This document shows, one piece after another, positions 34,291 through 42,824 of a stretch of DNA of 64,000 nt. The stretch is from the NCBI GenBank assembly GCA_001784175.1, contig MFPR01000001.1, positions 228,561 to 292,560 on the forward strand, read 5' to 3'. This DNA is from Candidatus Lindowbacteria bacterium RIFCSPLOWO2_12_FULL_62_27. GTDB lineage: Bacteria > Lindowbacteria > 2-12-FULL-62-27. The notes below the pieces were generated by a model that was not told the origin of the DNA, searched no databases, and worked only from the letters and a program-made list of their open reading frames with translations. Position numbers and translations under genes: made by a program. Numbering within the stretch: the stretch's first letter is position 1; each line of letters starts with the position of its first letter.

Positions 34291-36799
34291 AATACGCGTA
34301 GACAACCTTTCGGCCTGATGAAGACGAGATCAGCCAGTCTCGCAGGTCTCGGAGGAAACCAAACGGCGGCCGATTCGCGCCGGGCCACCAGCGTCGTATC
34401 AAGCACGCCGCCGGATACGCCGCCAAGCCGCCGCTTCCGCCGCTCGCCGTGAAGAGAAACGCCCGGAACTCGCCCGGCGCCGGCGTGTACACGTACTCGG
34501 GCGACGCACGAAGATCCACGACCGCGCCCGAGACGAGATCCTGCAGCGTCAGCGGAATGTCCGGCGGGATGGATTCGATCCCCTGCGCGCGGATCGTGAC
34601 CTCGCCCTCGGCGTCGGTGCCGACCTTCAGGCGCCACGATCGCGCGTCTGTCGGCGCGCGGTACACGGCGCTGTAATGCTCGCCGGCCTCCTCCCATCCG
34701 ACCCAGATGCCTGTGGGGGCTGAGGGCGCTTTGGGCGCGCGCGAGGACCGGCTCCGGACGCCGGCCTCCGTCTGCCGGTTGGCGTCGCCCCGTTGATTGA
34801 CGACTTCGAACCGCACAGACCAGTCATACGCTCCGGTAGCCAAAGAGGGCGCGGAAAATCCGGCGCCCGGCGGCGCGAGCGACGCATACGGCGGGACCAG
34901 CATGGTGCAATTCTGCGCGGCGTACAGCCACAGGCCCTTGAACGGCTCCAGTGCGGGGTTCGTCACCGTGGCGCCGGCGAGGCTGGGGCCGTGGATATAT
35001 CCGGTTTCGGGTTTGTAGTAGTAAACCTCGCCGTCCCGAAGCAGGCCGTTGGTGATCGCGGCCGAATAGGTGTAGGTCGATCCGGCGGTCGAGACGAATT
35101 TCAAATCTTTCACGAGAATTTTAAATTTAAACGGATTGCCGATCTGGTTCCATCCGGAAAACAGCGCGACCGGCACCGTGTCGTAGCGTGTCGTATCGCT
35201 GAGGGCCGAGGTCTGCGCGGTTTCCTGAATGTCCTTCGACGTCGAATCGGTCAGTCTGGCCCAGTAGCCGTATCCGGCCGAGAAGGCGGAGGTCAGGGAC
35301 AGCGCGGAATATTTTTGCAGGATCGGATCCTCCTCGCCCGAGGAAACCTCGGGGTTCCAGCGAAAGAGCTGGGAGGCGGAGAAGGTGACGCCGAATTCGT
35401 TCAAATCGCGGACAAGGCTGTCCGCCGTGTATGTGATTTTGTGCAGGGGAAACGGGAGAGAAAACAGGGCCCACTGATCGGGCGCCGTCAGAAAGGAGTC
35501 GACCGGCGCCTTCACATCCGCAAAATCGACCAGCAGCGTGAGTTTGCTGTTCTGCAGCGTGATGTACTTGATCGAAAATCTCGCCGCTGCGTCGCTGTTG
35601 GGCCGGGAATTCGGCGTCGTATTGTCGGCAAAGGCCGTCTTGCCTTTCGCGCCGGGCCACGGATGGGACGAGGTGGCGACATAGGACCCGCTGAGCTTGC
35701 CGATGTCGGTCCCGTCGGCCTCCTCAAGGTCGAGCCGCCGGAACTTGACGACCGTCGTGTTGTTGACGTCGTTGTTCGTGATCGTTCCCGTATCCTGGTC
35801 AATGTGCCAGATGAGCAGCCCCACGCCCGCGGCCGTGTCGGGATCGCCGGCGCCCGGGTAGCGGAACTCGAGCAGAAAATATTCGGACGTGTCGCCGGCC
35901 GCGGCGAGGATTTTATAGATGCGGGAGTCAGATTCGACCGGGTTCATCGTGACGTAGGTTGTCGTGTCGATCTGCACGGTATCGCCCCAGTTCAAGTACT
36001 CCCGGCTCCACGGGTCCATCCACGTCGGGCTGTCGCCGAGAATGGGCGCGGCGGCGCCCTGAAAATTTCCGTTGCCGAGGAGTGTCCAGTCGCCATTGCC
36101 GCCGTCGGCCGACGTCGTGTTGTAGAGGTCGGGCAGGCCCAGCTCGTGGCCGAATTCGTGGCAGAACGTGCCGAAAAAGCTGATCGAAAGCGACGAGGTG
36201 AGCTTGTAGGTTTCGAGCGGCGTGATGATCGCGTAGCCCACGGTCTCGTTGGTCTGCGTGTCCGTGAACGGCATGGACGAAATGTTCTGCACCTTGGTCT
36301 GAAGGTCTCCGGTCTTGCTCGTAATGGATTTGCCGGGCCCAGCATGAAAGAGCGTCACGCTGTGGTACTGGGAAAAGTCGACGTAGGTGTCGACGCGCGC
36401 CAGGACTTCCCGCACAAGCAGGATCAGGCCGTTCGTATCGGTGCGCATCGTGTAACCGGCCTTCGTGTCCGACACGGTCACCATGAGCGTATCGAAGACG
36501 GTGTAGGCCAACTGCATTTTTCCGTACGAGATCCGCCGGTAAAACGTGTCGGCGCGGTCGAGCAGGACGCGCGCGTAGTTGCCGAGCGTGGTCGTATCGG
36601 CATGAAACACGCCGGTGTCGGCCGTCAGAGACGTCGACGCCTGCTGGAACTGCACGAGGAACGCGGCGATCCTGGCGGTCCCGGCGGGCGTGACATTGGC
36701 AAACCCGGGCGCGGCCTGAGCGGCGCAGACCGGCCACAGGCAACAGGCGATCGGCCAGAGCAAGATCGTGCGGAACCCCGTCCTGAAATGCTTCGACAT
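34280..36799 (-). CDS. Secreted M6-family metalloprotease
   Basis: A signal peptide (FRTILLWPIACCLWPVCAAQA) starts at ATG 36799. The zinc motif HEFGHELGLPDLYN is the HExxHxxGxxD form of family M6 (immune inhibitor A-like) peptidases. C-terminal parts are beta-sandwich-like. The tail PAACLIRRWW ... FLRDLRDWLISSSSGRKVVYAYYEN resembles a C-terminal sorting-type motif (Cys-Phe/Leu-Ile, then LRxxRDxxL and GRxxVxxYY). It ends right at the REP element, which may have truncated it. The gene starts downstream of the repeat protein terminator and heads the M6-barrel-FecR group. Confidence 0.87.
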   Translation of the reverse strand: MSKHFRTGFRTILLWPIACCLWPVCAAQAAPGFANVTPAGTARIAAFLVQFQQASTSLTADTGVFHADTTTLGNYARVLLDRADTFYRRISYGKMQLAYTVFDTLMVTVSDTKAGYTMRTDTNGLILLVREVLARVDTYVDFSQYHSVTLFHAGPGKSITSKTGDLQTKVQNISSMPFTDTQTNETVGYAIITPLETYKLTSSLSISFFGTFCHEFGHELGLPDLYNTTSADGGNGDWTLLGNGNFQGAAAPILGDSPTWMDPWSREYLNWGDTVQIDTTTYVTMNPVESDSRIYKILAAAGDTSEYFLLEFRYPGAGDPDTAAGVGLLIWHIDQDTGTITNNDVNNTTVVKFRRLDLEEADGTDIGKLSGSYVATSSHPWPGAKGKTAFADNTTPNSRPNSDAAARFSIKYITLQNSKLTLLVDFADVKAPVDSFLTAPDQWALFSLPFPLHKITYTADSLVRDLNEFGVTFSASQLFRWNPEVSSGEEDPILQKYSALSLTSAFSAGYGYWARLTDSTSKDIQETAQTSALSDTTRYDTVPVALFSGWNQIGNPFKFKILVKDLKFVSTAGSTYTYSAAITNGLLRDGEVYYYKPETGYIHGPSLAGATVTNPALEPFKGLWLYAAQNCTMLVPPYASLAPPGAGFSAPSLATGAYDWSVRFEVVNQRGDANRQTEAGVRSRSSRAPKAPSAPTGIWVGWEEAGEHYSAVYRAPTDARSWRLKVGTDAEGEVTIRAQGIESIPPDIPLTLQDLVSGAVVDLRASPEYVYTPAPGEFRAFLFTASGGSGGLAAYPAACLIRRWWPGANRPPFGFLRDLRDWLISSSSGRKVVYAYYEN

Positions 36800-36835
36800 T
36801 TGCTTATTGTATATATCGGAAAAAAGCCTCAAAAA

Positions 36836-36874
36836 AACAAAAAAACCGGAGGCCCGCTTCTTCGCGGACCCCCG
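36836..36874 (-). terminator. Rho-independent terminator of the repeat protein gene
   Basis: On the minus strand CCGGGGGTCCGC-GAAGAA-GCGGGCCTCCGG (36845-36874) is followed by TTTTTTTG and a second T run. This is a strong hairpin with U-tract, 34 nt after the stop of the long repeat gene and before the M6 protease gene. Confidence 0.9.
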
Positions 36875-36907
36875 GTCGATGTATCTTGAAGGTACCCTAG
36901 TTCAGCC

Positions 36908-39900
36908 TCAAACCGCTTCCATCGGAATCGGATACGGCGGCGGCGGCGCCAGCGGCGCCACGTAACCGCACCCGTCCGGCTCACAGCCGGCTACAAACGT
37001 GTTGGTGCCTTCCGGCGGAATCGTACACTGACTCGTCGCCGGATCGTAGGTCGTGCCCGGCGGGCAATCGATCATCACGCTGCCCGGAGGCGGCGGCTCG
37101 GGAGATCCCGGCGGAGGCGGCGGCGCGTCCGGTGGAGGTGGCGGCGCCACTTCCATGCCCGGCGGCATCACCGCGTACTGCGACTCGTTCGGAATCGTCA
37201 CCGTTCCCGAGGTGGCATCGACTTCCGATCCCGGCGGGCAGGTCCATGCGACGGTTCCGTCCGGATTCGCCTGGACATCCGGCGGCAGGACCGCCGACTG
37301 GTACTCGTTCGGAACCGTCATCGAGCCCTCGCCAAACTCCGTGCCCGGCGGCGCCACAAACGTCACGGCGCCGTCCGGTCCCACCGCCACGTTCGGCGGC
37401 AGAACTTGGTACGTCTGGTCCGGCGGGATGACGCAGGTGCCTGTGGCCGGATCGTACGTCGCGCCCGGAGGGGGCGTAACGGTTACCGATCCGTCCGGAT
37501 TGCATGAAGCTCCGTCCGGCATCACCATCGCCGAGTACTCCTGCGGGATCGTGAACGTGTTGGAATTGGCGTCAAACGTGGTGCCTTCCGGCATCGCGCA
37601 CGTCACCGTGCCGTCCACGGGACTGACCGTGATGTTCGGCGGCAGTACCGCGCCGGCCTCGGCCGGCGGCAGAACGACCATGGGCGGCGGAGGCGGCGCC
37701 CCCGGCGGAACATCCGGCGGAGGCGGAAACTCCGTTCCCGGCGGCATCGTGCAGGTACACGTGCCGGCGTTCGGATCGAAAGACATCGGCACCGTCGCGT
37801 ACGTCTCGCCGAAGGTTTCGGGCGGCATGACGCACATGGGCGGCGGCGGGGGAGGCGGCTCCGCGCCTGGCTCGAGCGGAGGCATGGGCGGCAGAGGCGC
37901 CATCTGGACGCCGTCGGCCGGTGTTCCCACATCCACCGCGATCGCATACGCGGGCGGCGGCGGGGGCGCTTCTCCCGGAGGCATATCCAGGGGCGGCGGC
38001 GGCGGAGGCGGCGCGTAACCCTCGACGTCTCCGGCCGGCACCAGTTCCCCGGTCCCGGTGTTCTCGCAAATCATCGCCGTGCCTTCCGGCGGCATCGTGA
38101 ATTCGCCGGAATTGGCTTCATAGGTACAGCCCGGCGGAACTTCGCAGGTGCAGGACCCGTCCGGATTCACCGTGACTTCCGGCGGCATCACCATCGGCGT
38201 GTACTCGTTGGGAATGGTGCAGGTCCCGGCGTTCGGATCCACCGTCCATGCGGCGTCCCCGGCCGTCGGATAGGCCATCGTGCAGGTACCGGCGTTCGGG
38301 TCGAACTGCATGACCGGCGCGATATCGCCCGGCGGGGGCAACGGAGCTCCCGGCGGAATCGTCTCGCATCCGGTGATGGCGGCCTGAACTTCCGATGTCG
38401 GCGGGATCGCAAACGTCCCGGCGTTCGGATCGATGTTCGTACACTGGATCGTCAGCGCGCCGTCCGGCTGAACCGTACAGCCTTCCGGCATCACAGCGGG
38501 CGCGCCTTCGGGCGGAACCATGAACGTTCCCGCATTGGGATCCATGGTGGTTCCCTCGGGACACGTCATGGTCATCGTCCCATCGGGATTGGCCACCACG
38601 CCCGGCGCGGGTTCGGCCATGTAGGGCGGGCAGTCCGGAGCGGGGCAGGTGATCGTTCCGTCCGGGGGATTCATCGTCGCTTCCGGGGGACACTCGCACG
38701 TGACGCTCCCGTTGGCGTTGATGTCCACGTAAGGCGGCACATAATCCGCAGTGGCATCGGGCGGAATCGTCACGGTGCCGGCGGCCGGATCATACTGGGT
38801 GCCCTCGGGGGCCACGCAGTTGATCGCGCCGTCCGGCGCATAGGTCATATCCGGCGAGGGCAAGAACATCCCGCCGGCGCCGTCGGTCGGCATGGTCATC
38901 TGACCGGCGTCCGGATTGTACGTCGTCTCGGGCGGCATCTCGCAGGTGCAACTGCCGTCCGGATTGACGGTCGCATAATCCGGGCAGACCATCTCGGAGC
39001 CTTCCGGCGGCAGCGTGAACTCGCCGGAGTTGGCGTCGAAGGTGGTTCCTTCCGGACATGCAAGGGTACACGATCCGTCCGGCGCGATGTCGACGCCCGG
39101 CGGAACGGTGGGACAATCCTGAGGCGGATAGTTCAACGATCCCGCGTTGGGATCATAGACGGTGCCCGGAGGACACTCCACACCGATGTTGCCGTCCGGC
39201 ATGACGGTCGCGTCGACCGCGGGCGCGAACGTATCGATCGCGTCCTGCGGCGGCATCGTCACCGTGCCGGCTTCTGGATTGACTTCACACGTCGGCGGCA
39301 GCGCGCAGGTCACCGCTCCGTCCGGAGCGACCGCCACGTTGTCGGGACAAACCATGCTCGCCTCGGCGGGCGGCAGCGTGACGGTCCCGGCATCGGGATT
39401 CATCTCGCCGCCCGGAGGCAGGCTACACATGCAGTCGCCGGTCGGCATCACCTGAACGTCCGGCGGCGTCACTGCGTACGCGCCATCCGGCGGCAGCGTG
39501 AACTCGCCGGAGTTGGCCTCGAACGTCGTGCCTTCCGGCATCGCAACCGCAACCGACCCGTCCGGCATCGGAGCGCATCCGTCCGGCATACAGGGTGGGG
39601 GCGGCGGGGGCGGAACGCCTGCGTCGGCCGGAGGCGGGGGCGGATATTCCACCGTGCCTCCGTACGGAGCGTCCGGCGGCGCGGGCGCGACTACCGCGTC
39701 CGGCGGCAGGGGCGCCACGACGTCACCTGTCGGCGTCACCGTCGTCTCAGGCGGCAACACCATCGCCGCTTCGCCGGCCGGGAACGTCACCACGGGCGGC
39801 GGGGGCGGAACATCGGGCGGCAGATACGGCGGCGGGGGCGGGGGTTCCTGGAAGGTACACCCGTCCGGGCAGCTCATGACCACCGAGCCGTCCGGCATCG

Positions 39901-40312
39901 GGGCGAGGCCTTCCGGCATCACCGCGTCCGCCGATTCGTATGGAACCGCCAGCGCTCCCGCGTTGGGGTCATACGTGCAGTCCGGCGGGCATGTCATCAC
40001 AGCCGCGCCGTCCGCGTTGTACATGCAGTCCATCGGGTAGGCATCCACCGGCGGCGGGGGCAGTGCGCCCTCCACCATGGTGGCGTCACCGGTCGCGGGA
40101 ATAAACGTGTCCGCGCCGGCGGTCGCGCCGCTGTCGTACTGCGTCATGTCGTACGACGTCGACGTGTCGGCCGTCGATTCGGCATCGGCGGTCGTGTCGG
40201 TCGGCGCGTCCATCGGGATTGCCCCTCCGAGCGCACCGGGCGCTACAATCTCGTCCAGCTTCTCGACTCTGACTCCCTTCTTCTTACCTTTACCGGGATC
40301 CTTTGGAGCCAA
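36908..40312 (-). CDS. Long Pro/Gly/Asp/Cys repeat protein with leader-like N-terminus
   Basis: The 1134-aa protein starts with TTG at 40312, supported by AGGAGG 7 nt upstream. The first 30 residues are basic (PKDPGKGKKKG), then VRVEKLDEIVAPGALGG, resembling a peptide leader that ends in Gly-Gly. There is no ordinary signal peptide or membrane helix. From about residue 80 it is made of some 20 units of ~40 aa with consensus PDGxxxCxxPPGTTYDPNAGTxTIPPExxxxVxPP. Units are interrupted by polyproline blocks (PPPPPPYLPPDVPPPPP). Cysteines recur at one position of the unit. I know no characterised family. It diverges from the PqqD-M50-HlyD operon and is the likely exported substrate. A surface or fibre role is inference. 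Confidence 0.85.
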   Translation of the reverse strand: MAPKDPGKGKKKGVRVEKLDEIVAPGALGGAIPMDAPTDTTADAESTADTSTSYDMTQYDSGATAGADTFIPATGDATMVEGALPPPPVDAYPMDCMYNADGAAVMTCPPDCTYDPNAGALAVPYESADAVMPEGLAPMPDGSVVMSCPDGCTFQEPPPPPPYLPPDVPPPPPVVTFPAGEAAMVLPPETTVTPTGDVVAPLPPDAVVAPAPPDAPYGGTVEYPPPPPADAGVPPPPPPPCMPDGCAPMPDGSVAVAMPEGTTFEANSGEFTLPPDGAYAVTPPDVQVMPTGDCMCSLPPGGEMNPDAGTVTLPPAEASMVCPDNVAVAPDGAVTCALPPTCEVNPEAGTVTMPPQDAIDTFAPAVDATVMPDGNIGVECPPGTVYDPNAGSLNYPPQDCPTVPPGVDIAPDGSCTLACPEGTTFDANSGEFTLPPEGSEMVCPDYATVNPDGSCTCEMPPETTYNPDAGQMTMPTDGAGGMFLPSPDMTYAPDGAINCVAPEGTQYDPAAGTVTIPPDATADYVPPYVDINANGSVTCECPPEATMNPPDGTITCPAPDCPPYMAEPAPGVVANPDGTMTMTCPEGTTMDPNAGTFMVPPEGAPAVMPEGCTVQPDGALTIQCTNIDPNAGTFAIPPTSEVQAAITGCETIPPGAPLPPPGDIAPVMQFDPNAGTCTMAYPTAGDAAWTVDPNAGTCTIPNEYTPMVMPPEVTVNPDGSCTCEVPPGCTYEANSGEFTMPPEGTAMICENTGTGELVPAGDVEGYAPPPPPPPLDMPPGEAPPPPPAYAIAVDVGTPADGVQMAPLPPMPPLEPGAEPPPPPPPMCVMPPETFGETYATVPMSFDPNAGTCTCTMPPGTEFPPPPDVPPGAPPPPPMVVLPPAEAGAVLPPNITVSPVDGTVTCAMPEGTTFDANSNTFTIPQEYSAMVMPDGASCNPDGSVTVTPPPGATYDPATGTCVIPPDQTYQVLPPNVAVGPDGAVTFVAPPGTEFGEGSMTVPNEYQSAVLPPDVQANPDGTVAWTCPPGSEVDATSGTVTIPNESQYAVMPPGMEVAPPPPPDAPPPPPGSPEPPPPGSVMIDCPPGTTYDPATSQCTIPPEGTNTFVAGCEPDGCGYVAPLAPPPPYPIPMEAV

Positions 40313-40501
40313 TCTTCCACCTCCTCAAATGTGATTGTTGAAGGACATCGAAACCTCGATCGTCCCCTCCCAATCCCCCTTGTTGCCACTCGTATTTTTA
40401 TCCGCAGTCACGCGGAATATCAATGAATTCGTTGTCAATATTGGCACTTCCGGAAAGTAGAGTCTGACACAGAATGCGTGTGTCCAAAGACACAGGCAAA
40501 A

Positions 40502-40517
40502 TGTGAATAAATTCACT
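40502..40517. promoter_or_regulatory. CRP/FNR-type operator
   Basis: TGTGAATAAATTCACT matches the CRP consensus TGTGA-N6-TCACA in 9 of 10 core bases. The divergent operon encodes a Crp/Fnr regulator (42825-43556), so autoregulation is plausible. Confidence 0.6.
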
Positions 40518-40626
40518 TTTGATTATCCACACATTGTGGATTCTGTTGCAACACAAATGTTATCAATTGGTTACAAATCAAGCACGCGCGCCCCGCAACG
40601 CCGCCCAGGACACTTGTTGTTTTGTC

Positions 40627-40655
40627 TTGACACATCCCCTTTAAAATTGGATTAT
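40627..40655 (+). promoter_or_regulatory. Promoter of the PqqD-M50-HlyD operon
   Basis: TTGACA (40627-40632, perfect) is followed by a 17-nt spacer and GATTAT (40650-40655, 4 of 6). The predicted start of transcription (~40662) lies 2 nt before the ATG at 40664, so the message would be nearly leaderless. Confidence 0.5.
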
Positions 40656-40663
40656 ATAGGGTC

Positions 40664-42823
40664 ATGCCCGAAGCAGCCCAGAAACGGCTTGGACCCAAAC
40701 TTCGAGACGACCTGATCCTGGTCGAGAAGATTCGCCAAGGCAAGCGGCTCCTTGTCATCAAGGACCCGCTGAAAGTTCAGTACTACCAGTTCGGCGAGCT
40801 GGAGATCACGCTCTTTCGCCTGCTGGACGGAAAGACGCCCCCGCCGAAGATCGTCGAGGAATTCAACAAGACGCACCCGGACGCCGAGATGGCGATGGAC
40901 GAATTGAAGGAATTTCTCGGGGAGATCGAGAAGATGCACCTTCTGGAAAAATCGGCCGCCGAACGCAACGCCCTCCTGATTGAACGCCTCAAAGAAGAAC
41001 GCAAGAACAAATTGATGAGCAAAAAGGGATCGATCCTCTTCAAGCGCTTCCCCCTGGTCGACCCGAACGACTTTTTCGACCGGATCCATCCGTACATCGC
41101 GTGGCTGTGGAGCGTGCCGAGCGTGATTTTCCAGTGTCTGGTGATTGTGGCGGCGGGGGTGGCCCTGGCGTACAACTGGGACCGGTTCATCGACGGCATC
41201 GAGGCGGTGTTTTCGTTCGGCGAGCAGACAGCGTCCAGCTTTCTGTGGCTGTGGCTGACGATCATCTGCATCATCATTTTTCACGAGCTGGGGCACGGCC
41301 TGACGTGCAAGCATTACGGGGGCGAGGTGCATGAGATGGGGTTTCTCCTGCTGTTTTTCCAGCCGTGTTTTTACGCGAACGTGACGGACGCCTACATGTT
41401 TTCGAACAAGAACCACAAGATGTACGTGACGTTCGCGGGCATCATCGCGGAATTTTTCGCCGGCGCCATCTTCTGCTTCCTGTGGCTCCTGACCGATCCC
41501 TCGACGGGCTTCAACGCCATCTGCTACCAGGCGATGACGGTCTGCAGCGTCTCGTCGGTCGTGTTCAACCTCAATCCCCTTCTCAAGTACGACGGTTACT
41601 ACGCCTTTTCCGAATGGGTGGACCTGCCGAACCTCAAGCAGAACTCGGGGGACGTGCTGGAGAAGTGGCTGCAGAGGATCTACAAGCGGAAGGAGGACAT
41701 CGAAGAGGACGAATTGACGATGCGGGAGCGGCGGATTTACATCTGGTACGCGATCATCTCCAACCTTTTCATGATCTCGATGCTGACGGGGCTTTTTTTC
41801 ATGATCAAGGACATCTTCTTCGAGGCGGCGCCGGAACTCGGGTGCCTCGCGTTTCTCTTTGTCGTCGGGAAACTCCTGAACAGCCAGATTTCCGCGACCG
41901 TGAAATTTGTCAAGGATTTCTACCAGTACGAAAGCGCGGCCTTCGGCGCGATCAAAACGCGGTTCGTGGCGCTGGCCCTCGTCGCGTTTCTGGTGGGGCT
42001 CTGTTTTACGGTGCCGTATCCGATCGTGGTGGAGAAACAGGTGACGATCGAGGCGAGGGACCGGTGGGTGGTGCGCGCGCCGGTGGAGGGATTTCTGGAG
42101 GAGATGTACGTGAAGAGCGGAGACGAGGTGAAAAGCGAGCAGCCCCTGTTTCTGATCGCGAATCCCGAAAAGAGCCGCAAACTGGCGGACCTCGCGGCCG
42201 AGGGGCCGAAATACCAGATGCAGCGCGACCAGGCGCTCGCCACGGACGAAGTCGGCAAGCTGGCCGACATTCAGCTTCGCGAATCCCAGACGGCGGCCGA
42301 GCGCAGGGCGATTTTGCGGGACCTTGAAAAAATGAAGACCTACGCGCCGGCCACCGGCCTCTTGCTGACGACCGGCGTGGAGGAGCTGAAAGGCAAGTAC
42401 TACAAGGCCGGCGACAAGATTCTGGAAATCGTGTGTCTCCGCAATCTCTATTCGGTGGTGGAACTCGAAGAGCGCGAGGCGGGGGAGGTGCGGGACCAGA
42501 AATCGGCGGCGCGGATGGGCGGCGGGGTGGAGCCGACGACGGCGCGAGTGAAAGTGAACGCGATGCCGGGCCGGCTGTTTGAGGCGCGGGTGGGCGAGGT
42601 CGATTCGTTTGCGGACACCGGCGGCGTCACGCGGAAGTTCCGCGCCAAGATCGTCATCCCCAACCCCGACTTCGACTACGGCGTCAACATCCTCGCCTCC
42701 GGCCAGATGCTGCGGCCCGGCATGACCGGCATGGCCAAGCTCGACATCGCGACCGCCACACCCGCCGGCGCCATCGGCCGGTGGCTTGCGGGATTTTTCA
42801 GAATGGATTTGTTCATGTACTGA
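40664..42823 (+). CDS. PqqD-M50 metalloprotease-HlyD fusion exporter protein
   Basis: Residues 10-95 form a PqqD-like winged-helix peptide-recognition domain (LRDDLILVEK ... FRLLDGKTPPPKIVEEF). Residues 145-450 are a polytopic membrane part of site-2 protease (M50) type, with HELGH at 207-211 and NPLLKYDGYY at 304-313 (Asp310 the likely third zinc ligand). A last helix (FVALALVAFLVGLCFTV) leads into a C-terminal HlyD/biotinyl-lipoyl adaptor (RWVVRAPVEGFLEEMYVKSGD). PqqD domains bind RiPP leaders, M50 proteases cut within the membrane, and HlyD spans the periplasm. Together this suggests leader recognition, cleavage and hand-over. It is the first gene of the export operon. No ABC ATPase is fused or adjacent. 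Confidence 0.88.
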   Translation: MPEAAQKRLGPKLRDDLILVEKIRQGKRLLVIKDPLKVQYYQFGELEITLFRLLDGKTPPPKIVEEFNKTHPDAEMAMDELKEFLGEIEKMHLLEKSAAERNALLIERLKEERKNKLMSKKGSILFKRFPLVDPNDFFDRIHPYIAWLWSVPSVIFQCLVIVAAGVALAYNWDRFIDGIEAVFSFGEQTASSFLWLWLTIICIIIFHELGHGLTCKHYGGEVHEMGFLLLFFQPCFYANVTDAYMFSNKNHKMYVTFAGIIAEFFAGAIFCFLWLLTDPSTGFNAICYQAMTVCSVSSVVFNLNPLLKYDGYYAFSEWVDLPNLKQNSGDVLEKWLQRIYKRKEDIEEDELTMRERRIYIWYAIISNLFMISMLTGLFFMIKDIFFEAAPELGCLAFLFVVGKLLNSQISATVKFVKDFYQYESAAFGAIKTRFVALALVAFLVGLCFTVPYPIVVEKQVTIEARDRWVVRAPVEGFLEEMYVKSGDEVKSEQPLFLIANPEKSRKLADLAAEGPKYQMQRDQALATDEVGKLADIQLRESQTAAERRAILRDLEKMKTYAPATGLLLTTGVEELKGKYYKAGDKILEIVCLRNLYSVVELEEREAGEVRDQKSAARMGGGVEPTTARVKVNAMPGRLFEARVGEVDSFADTGGVTRKFRAKIVIPNPDFDYGVNILASGQMLRPGMTGMAKLDIATATPAGAIGRWLAGFFRMDLFMY

Positions 42824-42824
42824 G

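Larger units (their letters stand above)
40313..40663. promoter_or_regulatory. Divergent control region of the export locus
   Basis: These 351 nt are AT-richer than the surroundings and hold no gene. They contain inverted repeat TGTGTC-N4-GACACA (40479-40494), CRP-like TGTGA-ATAAAT-TCAC (40502-40516), ATCCACA-CAT-TGTGGAT (40525-40541, including a perfect DnaA-box-like TTATCCACA at 40523), the palindrome TGTTGCAACA (40544-40553), and a perfect -35 TTGACA facing the export operon. Confidence 0.75.

Noticed and set aside
36908-40312. CRISPR array or tandem DNA repeat in the repeat-protein gene
   Set aside because: The repeats are at protein level with variable DNA and spacing. There are no identical repeats with unique spacers and no cas genes.
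40523-40543. Replication origin from DnaA-box-like sites
   Set aside because: Only one perfect box and one near match, no cluster of boxes, no dnaA, dnaN or gyrase genes nearby. The sites fit an operator better.
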